The position numbers were made by a program, and so were the translations under genes. From positions 62,001 through 126,000 of the forward strand of contig NZ_AXUN02000046.1 of the NCBI RefSeq assembly GCF_000495435.3: 64,000 nt of DNA. Direction: 5' to 3'. A model generated the notes under the pieces. It was given only the letters and a program-made list of their open reading frames with translations. It ran no database searches and was not told the DNA's origin. Origin of the DNA: Youngiibacter fragilis 232.1. Its GTDB lineage: Bacteria; Bacillota; Clostridia; Clostridiales; Clostridiaceae. Of this stretch, positions 34,250-44,536 are shown piece by piece; the first letter of the stretch is position 1; each line of letters starts with the position of its first letter.

Positions 34250-36151
34250 TCAAGGCTGAGTTGTTGGTGCTGCAGTTGGCTCAGGTATCGGTTCTTCAGA
34301 CTCAGGCTCACCAAGTATCTGAACTGTGCTTCCGTAAGGAACTGACCTTCCCACATTCGGGTTCACATCGACCACATTGTCAGTACGTAATGTGTCTCCG
34401 GCAAGGACCACCTTGAGTCCAAGGGATTCCAGTTCTGATTCATATGCTGCTACAGTCAATCCTGAAAAGTCGCCTATCAGGACCTCCCTGTACTCATATA
34501 TGGTCACATTGACCTTGGACCCCTGCTTGACTTCAGTGTTTTCAGGTATTTCCTGAGATTTGATGGAGCCATCCAGTTTCTTGTCACCGGTAGGCTGCTT
34601 GGTGACCGTACCAAGCACGAGCTTTACAGACTCCAGGAGATTCTTTGCTTCAGTCTCTGAAAGTGACACCAGATTCGGCACCTTGGAAATCTGTATCTCA
34701 GGTCCCTTCGATACCACTATGTTCACAGGACTGCCCTTCGGCATATCCGTCATCGCAAGAGGTTCCTGGCTAATTACCTGCCCCTGGGGGACAGTCTCGC
34801 TGTACTCTTCAGTGACAGCGCCCTTGATGAAGTTATTGTTTGCAAGGAGTGTCTCTGCTGATTCAAGTGTCATGTTCAGGACATCGGGAACCTTAAGCTT
34901 TACCTGGCCTGCACTTAACACGACCTGCACTGTAGAGCCTTTCTTGACACTTTCACCTTCGCCTGGGAATGACCTCAGGACAGTTCCCTCTGGCAGGTCT
35001 GAATTTTCCATCGAACCTATCTGCATTACCAGACCGGCATCAACGAGCATATCTTCAGCGTTTTCCTTAAGCATTCCTGAGATAGCCGGGACCTTTGTGT
35101 TTTCATCTACAACTGTTGTGGGATTCTTGGTTCCTCCACCGAACACAAATTGTCCGAGAATAGCTCCCAGAGTAAGGAATACTACCATTACAAGACCCAC
35201 TATGAGCACTGTCTTGTTCTTTCCCATCGGCTTCTCGTCATCGAATATGTCATCTTCCATTGGGTCTCTCTTAGGTTTAACCGCAGACATCACCTGGGTC
35301 TCTCCGCCAAATACCGCTGCAGATTCTATGTTTTCACCTGCACGTACAGTCCTCAGGTCTACAAGCAGCTCCTCGATCTTCTGGTATCTTGCTATCGGAT
35401 CCTTCGCGGTGGCTTTGATTATTACACTGTTGATCCCTTCCGATAGGAGGGGATTAATCGTCTTAGGAGCTTTTATCTCCTCCTGCATATGTTTAAGTGC
35501 AATCGTTATGGGGCTCTCGGCGTCAAAGGGCACTGCCCCTGTGGCCATTTCGAACATTACTATGCCAAGTGAATATATGTCTGATCTTCTGTCGGTAAGG
35601 TTTCCTCTCGCCTGTTCCGGTGAGAAGTAGTGCGCTGATCCTATTATCTTCCCCGAATGGGTAATGGTGTTTGAATCAGAGTGTTTTGCTATGCCGAAAT
35701 CAGTGACCTTGACCAGGTTGTCTCCTGTAATCATTATGTTGTGAGGTTTGATGTCCCTGTGGATTATATTATTGTTGTGAGCGCATTCAAGGGCTCTTCC
35801 TATCTGCATGGAGTAGTCCAGTATCTCATCGTTTGTGAGCTTGCCCTTTTCCCTTATGACCTGCTTCAGTGTCTTTCCCCTGACATATTCCATTACAATG
35901 TAATGTATGTTGTCCTCACTTCCCACATTGTATATGTTCACTATGTTGGGATGAGAAAGGAATGCCACTGCATTGGCTTCCTGCTTGAACCTGTCAAGTA
36001 TCTCCCTGTTAGAGGTGAATTCTTCCTTGAGAACTTTGACAGCATCATATCTGTTAAGCTTCGTGTCAAGGGCCTTGTATACGGTAGACATGCCGCCCTG
36101 GGCGATCTTCTCCACAATTTCGTAACGGTTGCCGAGTATTTTTCCTATCAT
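34250..36151 (-). CDS. prkC: Membrane Ser/Thr protein kinase with PASTA repeats
   Basis: PrkC-type kinase that senses muropeptides and lipid II and phosphorylates cytoplasmic targets. The 633-residue protein has a Hanks kinase domain (about 10-265): glycine loop AQGGMSTVYKA, Lys39, HRDIKPHN (131-138), DFGIAKH (151-157) and YFSPEQARG. A basic/acidic juxtamembrane region follows, one membrane segment (about 314-335), then three clear PASTA repeats (KVPAISGML..., KVPDVLNMT..., KVPNLVSLS...) and a fourth degenerate one, ending in a Pro/Glu/Thr-rich tail. It overlaps prpC by 4 bases. Confidence 0.98.
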   Translation of the reverse strand: MIGKILGNRYEIVEKIAQGGMSTVYKALDTKLNRYDAVKVLKEEFTSNREILDRFKQEANAVAFLSHPNIVNIYNVGSEDNIHYIVMEYVRGKTLKQVIREKGKLTNDEILDYSMQIGRALECAHNNNIIHRDIKPHNIMITGDNLVKVTDFGIAKHSDSNTITHSGKIIGSAHYFSPEQARGNLTDRRSDIYSLGIVMFEMATGAVPFDAESPITIALKHMQEEIKAPKTINPLLSEGINSVIIKATAKDPIARYQKIEELLVDLRTVRAGENIESAAVFGGETQVMSAVKPKRDPMEDDIFDDEKPMGKNKTVLIVGLVMVVFLTLGAILGQFVFGGGTKNPTTVVDENTKVPAISGMLKENAEDMLVDAGLVMQIGSMENSDLPEGTVLRSFPGEGESVKKGSTVQVVLSAGQVKLKVPDVLNMTLESAETLLANNNFIKGAVTEEYSETVPQGQVISQEPLAMTDMPKGSPVNIVVSKGPEIQISKVPNLVSLSETEAKNLLESVKLVLGTVTKQPTGDKKLDGSIKSQEIPENTEVKQGSKVNVTIYEYREVLIGDFSGLTVAAYESELESLGLKVVLAGDTLRTDNVVDVNPNVGRSVPYGSTVQILGEPESEEPIPEPTAAPTTQP

Positions 36152-36867
36152 TTTACTGCTTCTCCTCCAAATACCAACAAAGTGATGTTATCCTTGCCGC
36201 CTCTTTCCTTTGCCATTGTAACCAGATGTCTGAGGCTGTTCCCGTTCTCGCCCTTTTCGCTGACCTCGAGGATCTCTTCCTCGGAGATGTAGTCGGTCAG
36301 CCCGTCGGTGCAGAGCAGGTATATGTCGTAAGGATCCGACACAAGCGTATGCATGTCGACCTCCACTTCCTCGTTGGTTCCTACCGCCCTTGTTATTATG
36401 TTCTTGTTATGGTGGTGCTTTGCCTCTTCAGCGGTAATCGTGCCCATGTCCACTAGTGTCTGGACCAGCGAATGGTCCTTGGTAAGCTTGACGATTGAAT
36501 GCTCCCTGATCCTGTATACCGAGCTGTCCCCTACATGAGCCACATGGATCCTTCCATGCTCAGAAAGCACCGCGGACACTGTTGTTCCCATGCCCTTCAG
36601 GTGCTTGTCATTGGCTGACATCCTGTATATTGCCCTGTTGGCTGATTCCACAGCCATTTTCAGCTGCTGGTCCGGCAAAGCCGAAAGTCCGTCTGTGAAA
36701 GCATCCTTTATGGTCTTCATGGCCATTTCACTGGCCACCTCACCTGCATTGTGACCACCCATTCCATCGCATACGACGAAAAGTGCAAATCCATTGCCTT
36801 CAAGCCAGCCAGCGCTGTCTTCATTAAGTTTTCTGATATTGCCGATATCGGAAATCAAATCTACCAT
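36148..36867 (-). CDS. prpC: PP2C-family protein phosphatase PrpC
   Basis: Reverses PrkC phosphorylation. The 239-residue protein has the PPM metal-binding motifs VVCDGMGGHNAGEVAS (about 31-46), HVGDSSVYRI and CTDGLTDYI, and GGKDNITLLVF near the end. It lies 15 bases after rlmN, the standard rlmN-prpC-prkC order. Confidence 0.97.
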   Translation of the reverse strand: MVDLISDIGNIRKLNEDSAGWLEGNGFALFVVCDGMGGHNAGEVASEMAMKTIKDAFTDGLSALPDQQLKMAVESANRAIYRMSANDKHLKGMGTTVSAVLSEHGRIHVAHVGDSSVYRIREHSIVKLTKDHSLVQTLVDMGTITAEEAKHHHNKNIITRAVGTNEEVEVDMHTLVSDPYDIYLLCTDGLTDYISEEEILEVSEKGENGNSLRHLVTMAKERGGKDNITLLVFGGEAVK

Positions 36868-36882
36868 TAGCCGTCTCCTGTC

Positions 36883-37908
36883 CTACATGCCATCAAGATA
36901 GCTTCTTCTGAGCTGTCCGCATGCAGCATCTATGTCTCCACCCATTTCTCTCCTTACCGTGGCTTCAATCCCCCTTGATTCAAGGGCGTTCCTGAAGCTT
37001 TCCACAGCTTTGTTCTGTGATGGCCGAAAGAGCATCTCCCTTATGACGTTCACTGGAATCAGATTGACATGCGTCTTCATCCCCTTGAGCAGGGAAGCAA
37101 GAGCATAGGCATCCTCCAGACTGTCGTTCACACCGTTTACCAGTGAGTATTCAAAGCTCACCCTTCTGCCTGTCTTGTCCATGTAGTACCTGACCGAATC
37201 CAGTATCTCCCGGATGGACCAGCGCCTGGCGATCGGCATTATCTCGCGCCTCTTTTCATCAGTCACGGCGTGGAGCGAAATTGCCAGGGTTATCTGCAGC
37301 TTCATGTCCGCAAGCTCCCTTATCCTGTCCACAAGTCCGCACGTTGACAGGGTTATGTTCCTGTGTGAGAGGCAGAGTCCTTCCTTCATGTTGACAAGCT
37401 CGAGGAATCTCAGGACATTCCCAAAATTGTCCAGAGGCTCACCGCTCCCCATGAGCACGACATGGGACATCCTCTCACCCGCTTCCTTCGACGCTGCCAT
37501 AACCTGACCCAGTATCTCACCTGGTAGAAGGTTCCTGACCATTCCGCCCTTTGTGGAAGCACAGAAGGAACAGCCCATGGCACAGCCAACCTGGGATGAT
37601 ACGCATACGGAGTAACCATAAACATACTTCATCACCACGGTTTCGATTATGTTTCCATCCTGCAGGGCAAGAAGCATCTTGACTGTCCCGTCCTTTGAGA
37701 CCCTTTTGTCTATCACCTCAGGGACATATATGACGAAGGCTTCCTTAAGCTTCTCTCTTGATGTGCTGTTCAGGTTCTTCATTTCATCGAAGGAACCGGC
37801 TCCCTTATACAGGTAGTCAAGTACCTGCTTGGCCCTGAATGAACCTTCGCCACTGTCCTTGAACCATTCCTTCAGTTCATCATAGCTCCAGTCGAATATA
37901 TTGTCCAA
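36883..37908 (-). CDS. rlmN: Dual-specificity RNA methyltransferase RlmN
   Basis: Radical SAM enzyme making m2A2503 in 23S rRNA and m2A37 in some tRNAs. The 341-residue protein has CAMGCSFC (Cys109, Cys113, Cys116), the GSGEPLDNF motif and the C-terminal methyl-carrying Cys in DIDAACGQL (about Cys330). It starts with TTG at 37908, supported by GAGGTG 6 bases upstream. Promoter at 37938-37943. Confidence 0.97.
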   Translation of the reverse strand: MDNIFDWSYDELKEWFKDSGEGSFRAKQVLDYLYKGAGSFDEMKNLNSTSREKLKEAFVIYVPEVIDKRVSKDGTVKMLLALQDGNIIETVVMKYVYGYSVCVSSQVGCAMGCSFCASTKGGMVRNLLPGEILGQVMAASKEAGERMSHVVLMGSGEPLDNFGNVLRFLELVNMKEGLCLSHRNITLSTCGLVDRIRELADMKLQITLAISLHAVTDEKRREIMPIARRWSIREILDSVRYYMDKTGRRVSFEYSLVNGVNDSLEDAYALASLLKGMKTHVNLIPVNVIREMLFRPSQNKAVESFRNALESRGIEATVRREMGGDIDAACGQLRRSYLDGM

Positions 37909-37937
37909 AAAAACACCTCTTGATTAGTTCTCCAAAG

Positions 37938-37946
37938 ATTATATCA
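37938..37946 (-). promoter_or_regulatory. rlmN-prpC-prkC promoter (extended -10)
   Basis: Minus strand TGATATAAT: a perfect TATAAT (37943-37938) with the TGn extension. No good -35 is visible. It lies in the 105-bp gap after rsmB. Confidence 0.65.
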
Positions 37947-38013
37947 TAAATCACCGCAAATGCTGAAATACACTGCAGTCTATAGAAAATCATAGGAATA
38001 TTTTAAGATTTCA

Positions 38014-39330
38014 TCATTTCCGCACAAGCTTTGAAAGGAAAAAGCCATCCATGGTTGATGTCGGAAGAACTGTAATGAAACCTTCCTCTGAATACAGAAG
38101 GTTTGGATGGTCCCCTAGCTGAATCCTTTCCGCCTGGAAATCAGGGTTGTTTTCAAGGAACCACCTGACGTTCTCCTCATTCTCAGAAGGATTCAGCGTA
38201 CATGTCGAATAGACCAGGGTACCGCCTTTCTTCACATAAAGCCTGGCGACATCCATGAGCCTTCGCTGGAGTGCAGGAAGACCATCAAGCTCCTCCTGGG
38301 TCTTGGTATGCTTGATGTCAGGCTTCTTCCTTATTATTCCGAGTCCCGAGCATGGAGCGTCAAGAAGCACCGAACCAGCGCCGAAGAGCTCCGGGATAGG
38401 CTCGCCTGCATCGTGGAGCCCGGCTTCTATCCCCTTAAGCCTGAGCCTACCTGCATTTTCCTTTATTGTCCTTATCTTCGCCTCATATATGTCATAGGCG
38501 AGCACCCTTGCCTTGTCTCCTGAGAGCTCCGCAATATGGGTGGCCTTTCCGCCGGGTGCGCTGCACAGGTCCAGGTATATACCTCCTTCAACCGGTTCCA
38601 GAAGCGGAGCTGCGAGCATCGAGCTTTCATCCTGGACAGTAAGCAGGCCTTCAGAGAAGAACCTGTTCGAAGCTACCGAACCTCCGCCTTTAATAATAAT
38701 ACCAAACGGGGACACTGATGTCGGTTCAGCCCTGAATCCATCGTTTTCAAGCTCCCTGAGGACTTCATCCCTTGATATCCTTAGCGTGTTGACCCGGTAG
38801 GTGACAGCAGGCCTTTCATTCAGGCCTTCAAGTATCTCCTCGGTCCTTGACTTGTAGTTCCTGCTGAAGTGCATGACCATCCATAGCGGGAATGAGTGTT
38901 CGTATGCCATCCTTTCGAGCTTTGACCGGAACCTCGGGACAGTATCATCCCTCGTTACGCTTCTCAGCACAGCATTCACAAACCCTGCCACTCTCGGATT
39001 CACTTCTCTCGCTAGCTCAACAGCTTCACTTACGACAGCATAGTCTGGTATCCTGTCAAGGTACTTAAGCTGATATGCTGACATCCTCAATATCTGGAGG
39101 ACCAAGTTCTCGATCTTCTTCAGTGGAGTAGTGGAATTCCTTGCGATCATATCATCAATGGTAACAAGCCTTTTCAGTGTACCATATACCAGTTCGGTGA
39201 CAAGCGCCCTGTCATCGTCCTTCAGGTTCACTGAAGAAAGGGCATTATCCAAAGCAATGTTTGAATATGCCCCTTCATTCATAATTTTAACAAGTGTCTC
39301 AAGTGCGACCTTTCTCGCCTTTGCAGCCAC
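38014..39330 (-). CDS. rsmB: 16S rRNA (cytosine967-C5)-methyltransferase
   Basis: RsmB makes m5C967. The 438-residue protein has an N-terminal NusB-like RNA-binding domain (1-140) and a C-terminal Rossmann methyltransferase with DLCSAPGGKATHIAE, LLDAPCSGLG (about Cys318) and YSTCTLNPSENEENV carrying the two catalytic cysteines. It starts 2 bases past the yugP-like gene. Confidence 0.97.
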   Translation of the reverse strand: MAAKARKVALETLVKIMNEGAYSNIALDNALSSVNLKDDDRALVTELVYGTLKRLVTIDDMIARNSTTPLKKIENLVLQILRMSAYQLKYLDRIPDYAVVSEAVELAREVNPRVAGFVNAVLRSVTRDDTVPRFRSKLERMAYEHSFPLWMVMHFSRNYKSRTEEILEGLNERPAVTYRVNTLRISRDEVLRELENDGFRAEPTSVSPFGIIIKGGGSVASNRFFSEGLLTVQDESSMLAAPLLEPVEGGIYLDLCSAPGGKATHIAELSGDKARVLAYDIYEAKIRTIKENAGRLRLKGIEAGLHDAGEPIPELFGAGSVLLDAPCSGLGIIRKKPDIKHTKTQEELDGLPALQRRLMDVARLYVKKGGTLVYSTCTLNPSENEENVRWFLENNPDFQAERIQLGDHPNLLYSEEGFITVLPTSTMDGFFLSKLVRK

Positions 39331-39332
39331 CT

Positions 39333-40025
39333 TTATCTTCTCCTGTTCCTCAGGATAAGCAGCCTTGCAAGGTTAGCGATTCCTGAAAGTGCAGCAGCTA
39401 TGTATGTTAGTGCAGCGGCATTCAGCACCTGTCTGGCCTTTCCCAGTTCATCGCTGTCAAGGATGCTGTATCCCTCAAGGACAGCCATGGCCCTGCTTGA
39501 TGCATTGAATTCCACAGGAAGGGTCACAAGCTGGAAAAATACGGTTGCTGAAAACAGTACTATTCCTATGGTCTGGAACACTGGTATTGAAAGGAAGAGT
39601 CCAAGTATGAATATTCCGAAACCGAAGTTTCCTCCGATCGAAGCCACAGGTACCAGAGCTCCCCTTATCTTCATCGGAAGGTATTCCTGCTGATCCTGGA
39701 TCGCATGTCCCACCTCGTGGGCAGCAATTCCAAGCGCTGCTATCGACCTTGAACTGTATACACCCTGGGATAGCCTGAGCTTCTTGCTTCTTGGATCGTA
39801 GTGGTCGGTAAGGTCCCCTGCGACCTGCTCGACAGGAACCTCATACAGGCCAGCCCTGTCAAGAATGAGCCTTGCGGCGTCGCTTCCGGTCATACCGCTC
39901 CTGTTTGCCACCCTGGAATACTGTGCATAAGTGGACCTCACCTTGTTCTGTGCGTACATGGCGATAATTATCGCCGGAATAAGTATGAGCATCGTTGAAT
40001 CAAATCCATAAACCGGATAATACAC
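39333..40025 (-). CDS. Neutral zinc metallopeptidase, YugP family
   Basis: The 230-residue membrane protein has an N-terminal membrane segment (about 10-25), the zinc-binding HEVGH motif (about 104-108, in IAAHEVGHAIQDQ), and hydrophobic segments about 125-165 and 205-222. It belongs to PF04298 (YugP); substrates are unknown. It starts with GTG at 40025, with GGGAGG upstream, overlapping the fmt stop by one base; the fmt-yugP-rsmB order is common in Clostridia. Confidence 0.92.
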   Translation of the reverse strand: MYYPVYGFDSTMLILIPAIIIAMYAQNKVRSTYAQYSRVANRSGMTGSDAARLILDRAGLYEVPVEQVAGDLTDHYDPRSKKLRLSQGVYSSRSIAALGIAAHEVGHAIQDQQEYLPMKIRGALVPVASIGGNFGFGIFILGLFLSIPVFQTIGIVLFSATVFFQLVTLPVEFNASSRAMAVLEGYSILDSDELGKARQVLNAAALTYIAAALSGIANLARLLILRNRRR

Positions 40026-40960
40026 TATTTTATACCTCCCTTGAATTCAGTCGAGTCAATCCTGTTTCCATTCAGAAAATCCCTGATGGCCATGGGTTTC
40101 TTGTTCGGATACTGTACCTTCTGTATGCTTAGGGACCCATTCCCTGTGGATACCACAAGTCCTGCCTTTGATACATCTGTTATTTCTCCGGGTTTCCCGA
40201 AAGTATCCTGAATGACCTTCGCCTCGAGTATCTTCACCTGGTCATCGCCAATGAATGAATATGCCCCCGGGACTGGTGCCAATCCACGGATAAGCCTTTC
40301 GATCTCCACTGCATCCTTTGTCCAGTCGATCAGTCCGGTTTCCTTTTTCAGCATCGGGGCGTAGGTATGTGAACCGTGGTCCTGTGCTTCAGGCTTTATC
40401 GTACCTTTTGAGATACCTTCGACCGTCCTCAGAAGCAGGTCCGCTCCTCTTTGGCTCAGAAGGTCATGGAGCTCACCTGCGGTCATTTTCTCTCCGATCA
40501 CAACCTCATCCTTGAGGAGCATCGGTCCAGTGTCGAGTCCCTTTTCCATGAGCATCGTGGTGTTTCCGCTTTTCTCATGTCCTTCTATGATTGCCCAGTT
40601 TATCGGTGCCGCTCCCCTGAGCTTCGGAAGAAGCGATGCATGAAGGTTTATGCATCCGTATTTGGGTATCGACAGGACTTCCTCACTCAGTATCTGTCCG
40701 TATGCCACAACGACAATGAAGTCAGGCTCAATGGCCCTCATCTCTTCAATTGCAGCTGTGTCAGTCCTGAGTCTTACTGGCTGGATGACACGGATACCTC
40801 TCTTCAGAGCTTCCTCCTTTACAGGCGGAAACAGGACCTTCTTCCCTCTTCCCTTCTCCTTGTCAGGTTGAGCCACAACCAGTTTAACACCATACCTGTC
40901 ATCGAGGGATGCGAGTGATGGTACGGAAAAATCTGGAGTTCCCATGAAAATTATGTCCAA
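40025..40960 (-). CDS. fmt: Methionyl-tRNA formyltransferase
   Basis: Formylates initiator Met-tRNA. The 311-residue protein has the family start (translated MDIIFMGTPDFSVPSL), the formyl-folate site INLHASLLPKLRGAAPIN and the C-terminal OB-like tRNA-binding domain (about 200-311). The start is TTG at 40960, one base past the def stop; upstream in-frame ATGs lie inside def and give a nonhomologous N-terminus. priA-def-fmt is a conserved operon. Confidence 0.97.
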   Translation of the reverse strand: MDIIFMGTPDFSVPSLASLDDRYGVKLVVAQPDKEKGRGKKVLFPPVKEEALKRGIRVIQPVRLRTDTAAIEEMRAIEPDFIVVVAYGQILSEEVLSIPKYGCINLHASLLPKLRGAAPINWAIIEGHEKSGNTTMLMEKGLDTGPMLLKDEVVIGEKMTAGELHDLLSQRGADLLLRTVEGISKGTIKPEAQDHGSHTYAPMLKKETGLIDWTKDAVEIERLIRGLAPVPGAYSFIGDDQVKILEAKVIQDTFGKPGEITDVSKAGLVVSTGNGSLSIQKVQYPNKKPMAIRDFLNGNRIDSTEFKGGIK

Positions 40961-40961
40961 A

Positions 40962-41438
40962 TCACACCGTCTCCTCTTCAGGTTCGAAGTCCTCAGGTAC
41001 ATCCTCAAGCTTGTCCGTGAACAGGCTTCCGTTGAGATGGTCGTTCTCGTGGCATATAGCCCTGGCAAGGAGCATTGAGGCTTCAAGGGTGAACTCCTCA
41101 CCCTCCTCATTAAGGGCCCTGACCTTAACATACCTTGGTCTCTTTACTACCCCTGATTCACCCGGAACAGAAAGGCATCCCTCATAGTCAAGGTATTCAC
41201 CTTCCATTTCGATGATCTCAGGATTTATGAACACATATTTCTTCTCTTCCAGTCCAATGACAAATATCCTCTTCAGGATCCCTACCTGAGGTGCCGCAAG
41301 TCCGACCCCGTCCTCATGGGCCATGGTGTCGAACATGTCCTTTATCAGAGTCCTTATCCTTGGTGTGATCTCAGTCACAGGCTTTGCAATCTTTCTGAGG
41401 ACATCGTCCCCAACAGTCCTTACATTTCTTAACGCCAT
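40962..41438 (-). CDS. def: Peptide deformylase
   Basis: Removes the N-formyl group from nascent proteins, reversing the work of its neighbour fmt. The 158-residue protein has the three signature motifs GVGLAAPQVG, EGCLSVPG and HENDHLNG (metal ligands Cys, His, His; catalytic Glu). Confidence 0.98.
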   Translation of the reverse strand: MALRNVRTVGDDVLRKIAKPVTEITPRIRTLIKDMFDTMAHEDGVGLAAPQVGILKRIFVIGLEEKKYVFINPEIIEMEGEYLDYEGCLSVPGESGVVKRPRYVKVRALNEEGEEFTLEASMLLARAICHENDHLNGSLFTDKLEDVPEDFEPEEETV

Positions 41439-41452
41439 ATCTTATCTCCTTG

Positions 41453-43621
41453 TCATAGCATGCTTGTCGGATCAAGGTCTATGCTTGTCCTGACATCCCT
41501 TACGCTCTTCTCGAGCACAAGGTCCTTTATTCTTCTTGCAATGTCAGGATCCAGCTCACCTTTAAGCAGCACCTGCCACCTGTGGTTCTGCTTTATCTTT
41601 GAGATAAGGCAGGGGCTCGGACCTAACATGATGATTTTATCATAGCCAAATAAAAATTTTCTTAATTCAGCACCGACTGTTTGTATATTTTTTATTAACA
41701 GGGCTTCATCCACAGAGCTCTGAACAATGGACATGATCCTTGAAAACGGCGGATTGTACATCATTTCCCTCGCTGAGATCTCACGCCTGTAGAAGCCCTT
41801 GTAGTCATGCTCCTTCGCATTCACTATGGAGGGGTCCTCCGGAGTGTAGCTCTGAATAATGACTTTACCAGGCTTGTCATGTCGGCCTGCTCTGCCTGCA
41901 ACCTGGGTTATCAGCTGGAAAGTCCTCTCGCCGGCCCTGAAATCAGGAAGATTCAGGGACAGGTCGGCAGCGATAATTCCTACCAGAGTCACATTCTTGA
42001 AGTCCAGTCCCTTTGTGATCATCTGTGTACCGATCAGGATATCCCCCTCCCGGTTCTTGAAGGAATTGTACATATCCTCGTAGTCTGACTTGTTCTTTGC
42101 CGTATCCCTGTCCATTCTCACTACCCGTGCACCTGGAAATTCCTTCCTTACCATCTCCTCAACCTTCTCGGTCCCCGTCCCGAACTGCTTTATGTATCTG
42201 CTGGAACAGGCCGGACAGGTTTCCGGAAGCACCTGCCTGTAGCCGCAATGATGGCAGGAGAGATCCCTTGAGGTATGGTAAGTGAGGCTTACGCTGCAGT
42301 TCGGGCAGTTGAAAACATGTCCGCAGGATCGGCAGGATACGAAAGTCGAGAAGCCTCTCCTGTTCAAAAACAGTATTACCTGTTCCTTTGAATCCAGGGC
42401 TTTTTCGATCTCGCCCCTGAGCACCCTTGAGAACATTGACCTGTTTCCTGCCCTGAGCTCTTCCCTCATATCCACTGCAGTCATCTCCGGGAGTGAACCT
42501 TTCGTTGCCCTCTTATCAAGTGTTATCAGCCCTATTTCGCCAGTTACAGCCCTATGGTAGCTGTTGATTGAGGGTGTTGCAGATGCGAGCACAAGTCTTC
42601 CGCCCTTTCGATCCATCATGAATTCAGCCATTTCAACTGCTGAATACTTCGGGTTCATCTCAGACTTGTAGGATGACTCATGCTCCTCGTCAACCACGAT
42701 GAGACCAAGGTCCCGAAACGGAAGGAAAAGCGCTGACCTTGCCCCCACGGCTATCTTCACCTCACCATTCTTTACCCTGTGCCATTCATCGAACCTTTCA
42801 CCTTCGGAAAGCCTGGAATGGAAAATTGAAATGTCCTTTCCGAATCTTCCCTTGAACCTCTCGATCATCTGGGGAGTGAGGCTTATCTCAGGTACAAGCA
42901 CGATGCTGTCCTTCCCTTCCTTTAGCATCCTCTTTATGACATCCATGAAGACTTCTGTCTTTCCGCTTCCGGTTATCCCGTGTACGAGGTAGGTACCTGG
43001 TTTTTTCATTATAGTGTCCGAGGCGATGAGCTGTTCCTGGTTAAGCCTGGGTGCTTCATAGTTTTCATAATCCCTTATGTCATGCCTGCTGCTCCTTACT
43101 GAAGACACCTCGATCACGCCATGCCTGATCAGGGTATTGAGTGAGCTTGGTGAAAATCCCATCCTGGATATGTCTGCCCTGATGAATTTCCCCGGATTCT
43201 TTCCTATAAGATCAGCTATCGAAGCATATGGCTCCTTGTTAAGCTTCCCTGAAAGCACAAGGTTCGGGTAAAGCTTCTCCTCGGTCTTGAACCCAGCTCC
43301 CTTTAATGTGCCTACCGGAATGAAAAGTCTTATGCCCTCGAGATAGGTGCAGAGATATCTCTTCCTCATCTCCTCAACAACTTCAACAGTCCAGCTGTCG
43401 AAAAGCGTTCCCGGAAACACCGAGGAGATGTCCTTTATACCCTTGACCTCTGCTTCAGGAATCATTTCAACTACAAATCCGTCAAGCCTCTTGTTGGATG
43501 CCCCGAACGGTACCTTAACCCGGCTGCCGACCGAAATATTCATCTTTTCGGGTATCTTGTATGTAAAAATCCTGTCCATGGCCTGTGATTCGTTGTTTAC
43601 CACTATTCCTGCAAATCCCAT
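41453..43621 (-). CDS. priA: Primosomal protein N' (PriA helicase)
   Basis: Restarts stalled replication forks. The 722-residue protein has an N-terminal DNA-binding domain (about 1-190), helicase motifs HGITGSGKTEVFMD (Walker A), VDEEHESSYK (DEEH box) and a zinc-binding region with eight Cys (CRSCGHVFNCPNC, CHHCGY, CPACSSR), then motif V/VI with LIGTQMITKGLDFKNV and QVAGRAGR. It follows the CHAD gene after 36 bases with a GGAGG site and no terminator. Confidence 0.98.
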   Translation of the reverse strand: MGFAGIVVNNESQAMDRIFTYKIPEKMNISVGSRVKVPFGASNKRLDGFVVEMIPEAEVKGIKDISSVFPGTLFDSWTVEVVEEMRKRYLCTYLEGIRLFIPVGTLKGAGFKTEEKLYPNLVLSGKLNKEPYASIADLIGKNPGKFIRADISRMGFSPSSLNTLIRHGVIEVSSVRSSRHDIRDYENYEAPRLNQEQLIASDTIMKKPGTYLVHGITGSGKTEVFMDVIKRMLKEGKDSIVLVPEISLTPQMIERFKGRFGKDISIFHSRLSEGERFDEWHRVKNGEVKIAVGARSALFLPFRDLGLIVVDEEHESSYKSEMNPKYSAVEMAEFMMDRKGGRLVLASATPSINSYHRAVTGEIGLITLDKRATKGSLPEMTAVDMREELRAGNRSMFSRVLRGEIEKALDSKEQVILFLNRRGFSTFVSCRSCGHVFNCPNCSVSLTYHTSRDLSCHHCGYRQVLPETCPACSSRYIKQFGTGTEKVEEMVRKEFPGARVVRMDRDTAKNKSDYEDMYNSFKNREGDILIGTQMITKGLDFKNVTLVGIIAADLSLNLPDFRAGERTFQLITQVAGRAGRHDKPGKVIIQSYTPEDPSIVNAKEHDYKGFYRREISAREMMYNPPFSRIMSIVQSSVDEALLIKNIQTVGAELRKFLFGYDKIIMLGPSPCLISKIKQNHRWQVLLKGELDPDIARRIKDLVLEKSVRDVRTSIDLDPTSML

Positions 43622-43657
43622 TGGGTCACCTCCTAAGCTTCCACCTATACTGTCCTT

Positions 43658-44536
43658 TCAACCGCCTATTGCTTCCATCCTCTCGATTTCCTTCATCAGG
43701 AACATGAACCTTTCGCGGCCGGCTTCAATCCTCTTTTCAAGGAACTCCATGAATTCTCCGCAAAATTCCCTGTCCTCGACATTCAGTTCACCTGCCAGCT
43801 TCATGTTGACCTCCGCATCATGAATGCTGCCTGCCGTGTCCTGAACTGCCTTAAGACGGGCACGCCATATTGCCCCTCCCAAATCACGGTCTTCCTCTGC
43901 AAGTTCCAGGCTGTAGAGCGCTTTCTTCACCTCTATCCTGTACTTGTGTATCCTTCGCTTTTTCCCGAAGCTCTGAGATGCACCTGACCTTAGCCCTTGG
44001 AGCATGCTGCATAGCCTTTCCTTGGCAAATGTGTCAAAGTGCGCATCACCCTTCGCTTCATCAGTCAATTCCAATGATACCATCATGTCCCTTATCACTT
44101 TCATCTTTTCCTGGATCAGCTCCCTGTCCTCTCTCCGGGGTAAGGATCCAGCCCTGACCATTTCAATCGCTTCTTCAGCTTTACCTCCATGCTCCGGATG
44201 CTCCCTGACAAAATCCCTCAATGACTTTACCAGCATGTCAGATTCACGCTTATCCCCGAAGGCACCTATGGTATCCTTGAGCATCCTGTCAGCTGTTTCA
44301 TAGGAAGATTCCTTGATCAGCGGAAGGAAAAGGTAGAGTATTGAGGTCAAGACCCTTATATCCACCCTTACATCATGTACAGCTTCAGGTTCCTCCGGAT
44401 TTTCATAATGCCTGGAAAGGTCAGTTTCAAGTTTCTTAAGAGTCCTTCCTGTAATCGTGAGATAAGCATCATCGCACCCTTTGGCTGCCATCTTTCCTGA
44501 AGCACCTTCAGAAACCCTTGATGACTTCATGGTCAT
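43658..44536 (-). CDS. CHAD domain protein
   Basis: The 292-residue protein is a CHAD domain, an all-helical fold rich in conserved His and basic residues that binds inorganic polyphosphate. It shows the repeated HxxR signatures [17 protein letters not shown] (about 54-70) and [17 protein letters not shown] (about 195-211), the two halves of the fold. No CYTH triphosphatase domain is fused or nearby. It overlaps the macro-domain gene by 4 bases (ATGA); the ATG at 44530 is an alternative with better spacing from GAGG. Together they form an insertion in the coaBC-priA operon. Function inferred only: polyphosphate binding or targeting. Confidence 0.88.
   Translation of the reverse strand: MTMKSSRVSEGASGKMAAKGCDDAYLTITGRTLKKLETDLSRHYENPEEPEAVHDVRVDIRVLTSILYLFLPLIKESSYETADRMLKDTIGAFGDKRESDMLVKSLRDFVREHPEHGGKAEEAIEMVRAGSLPRREDRELIQEKMKVIRDMMVSLELTDEAKGDAHFDTFAKERLCSMLQGLRSGASQSFGKKRRIHKYRIEVKKALYSLELAEEDRDLGGAIWRARLKAVQDTAGSIHDAEVNMKLAGELNVEDREFCGEFMEFLEKRIEAGRERFMFLMKEIERMEAIGG

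Noticed and set aside
40961-41131. Upstream ATG starts for fmt inside def
   Set aside because: They would add 57 unrelated residues read out of frame through def; the TTG at 40960 gives the family N-terminus.
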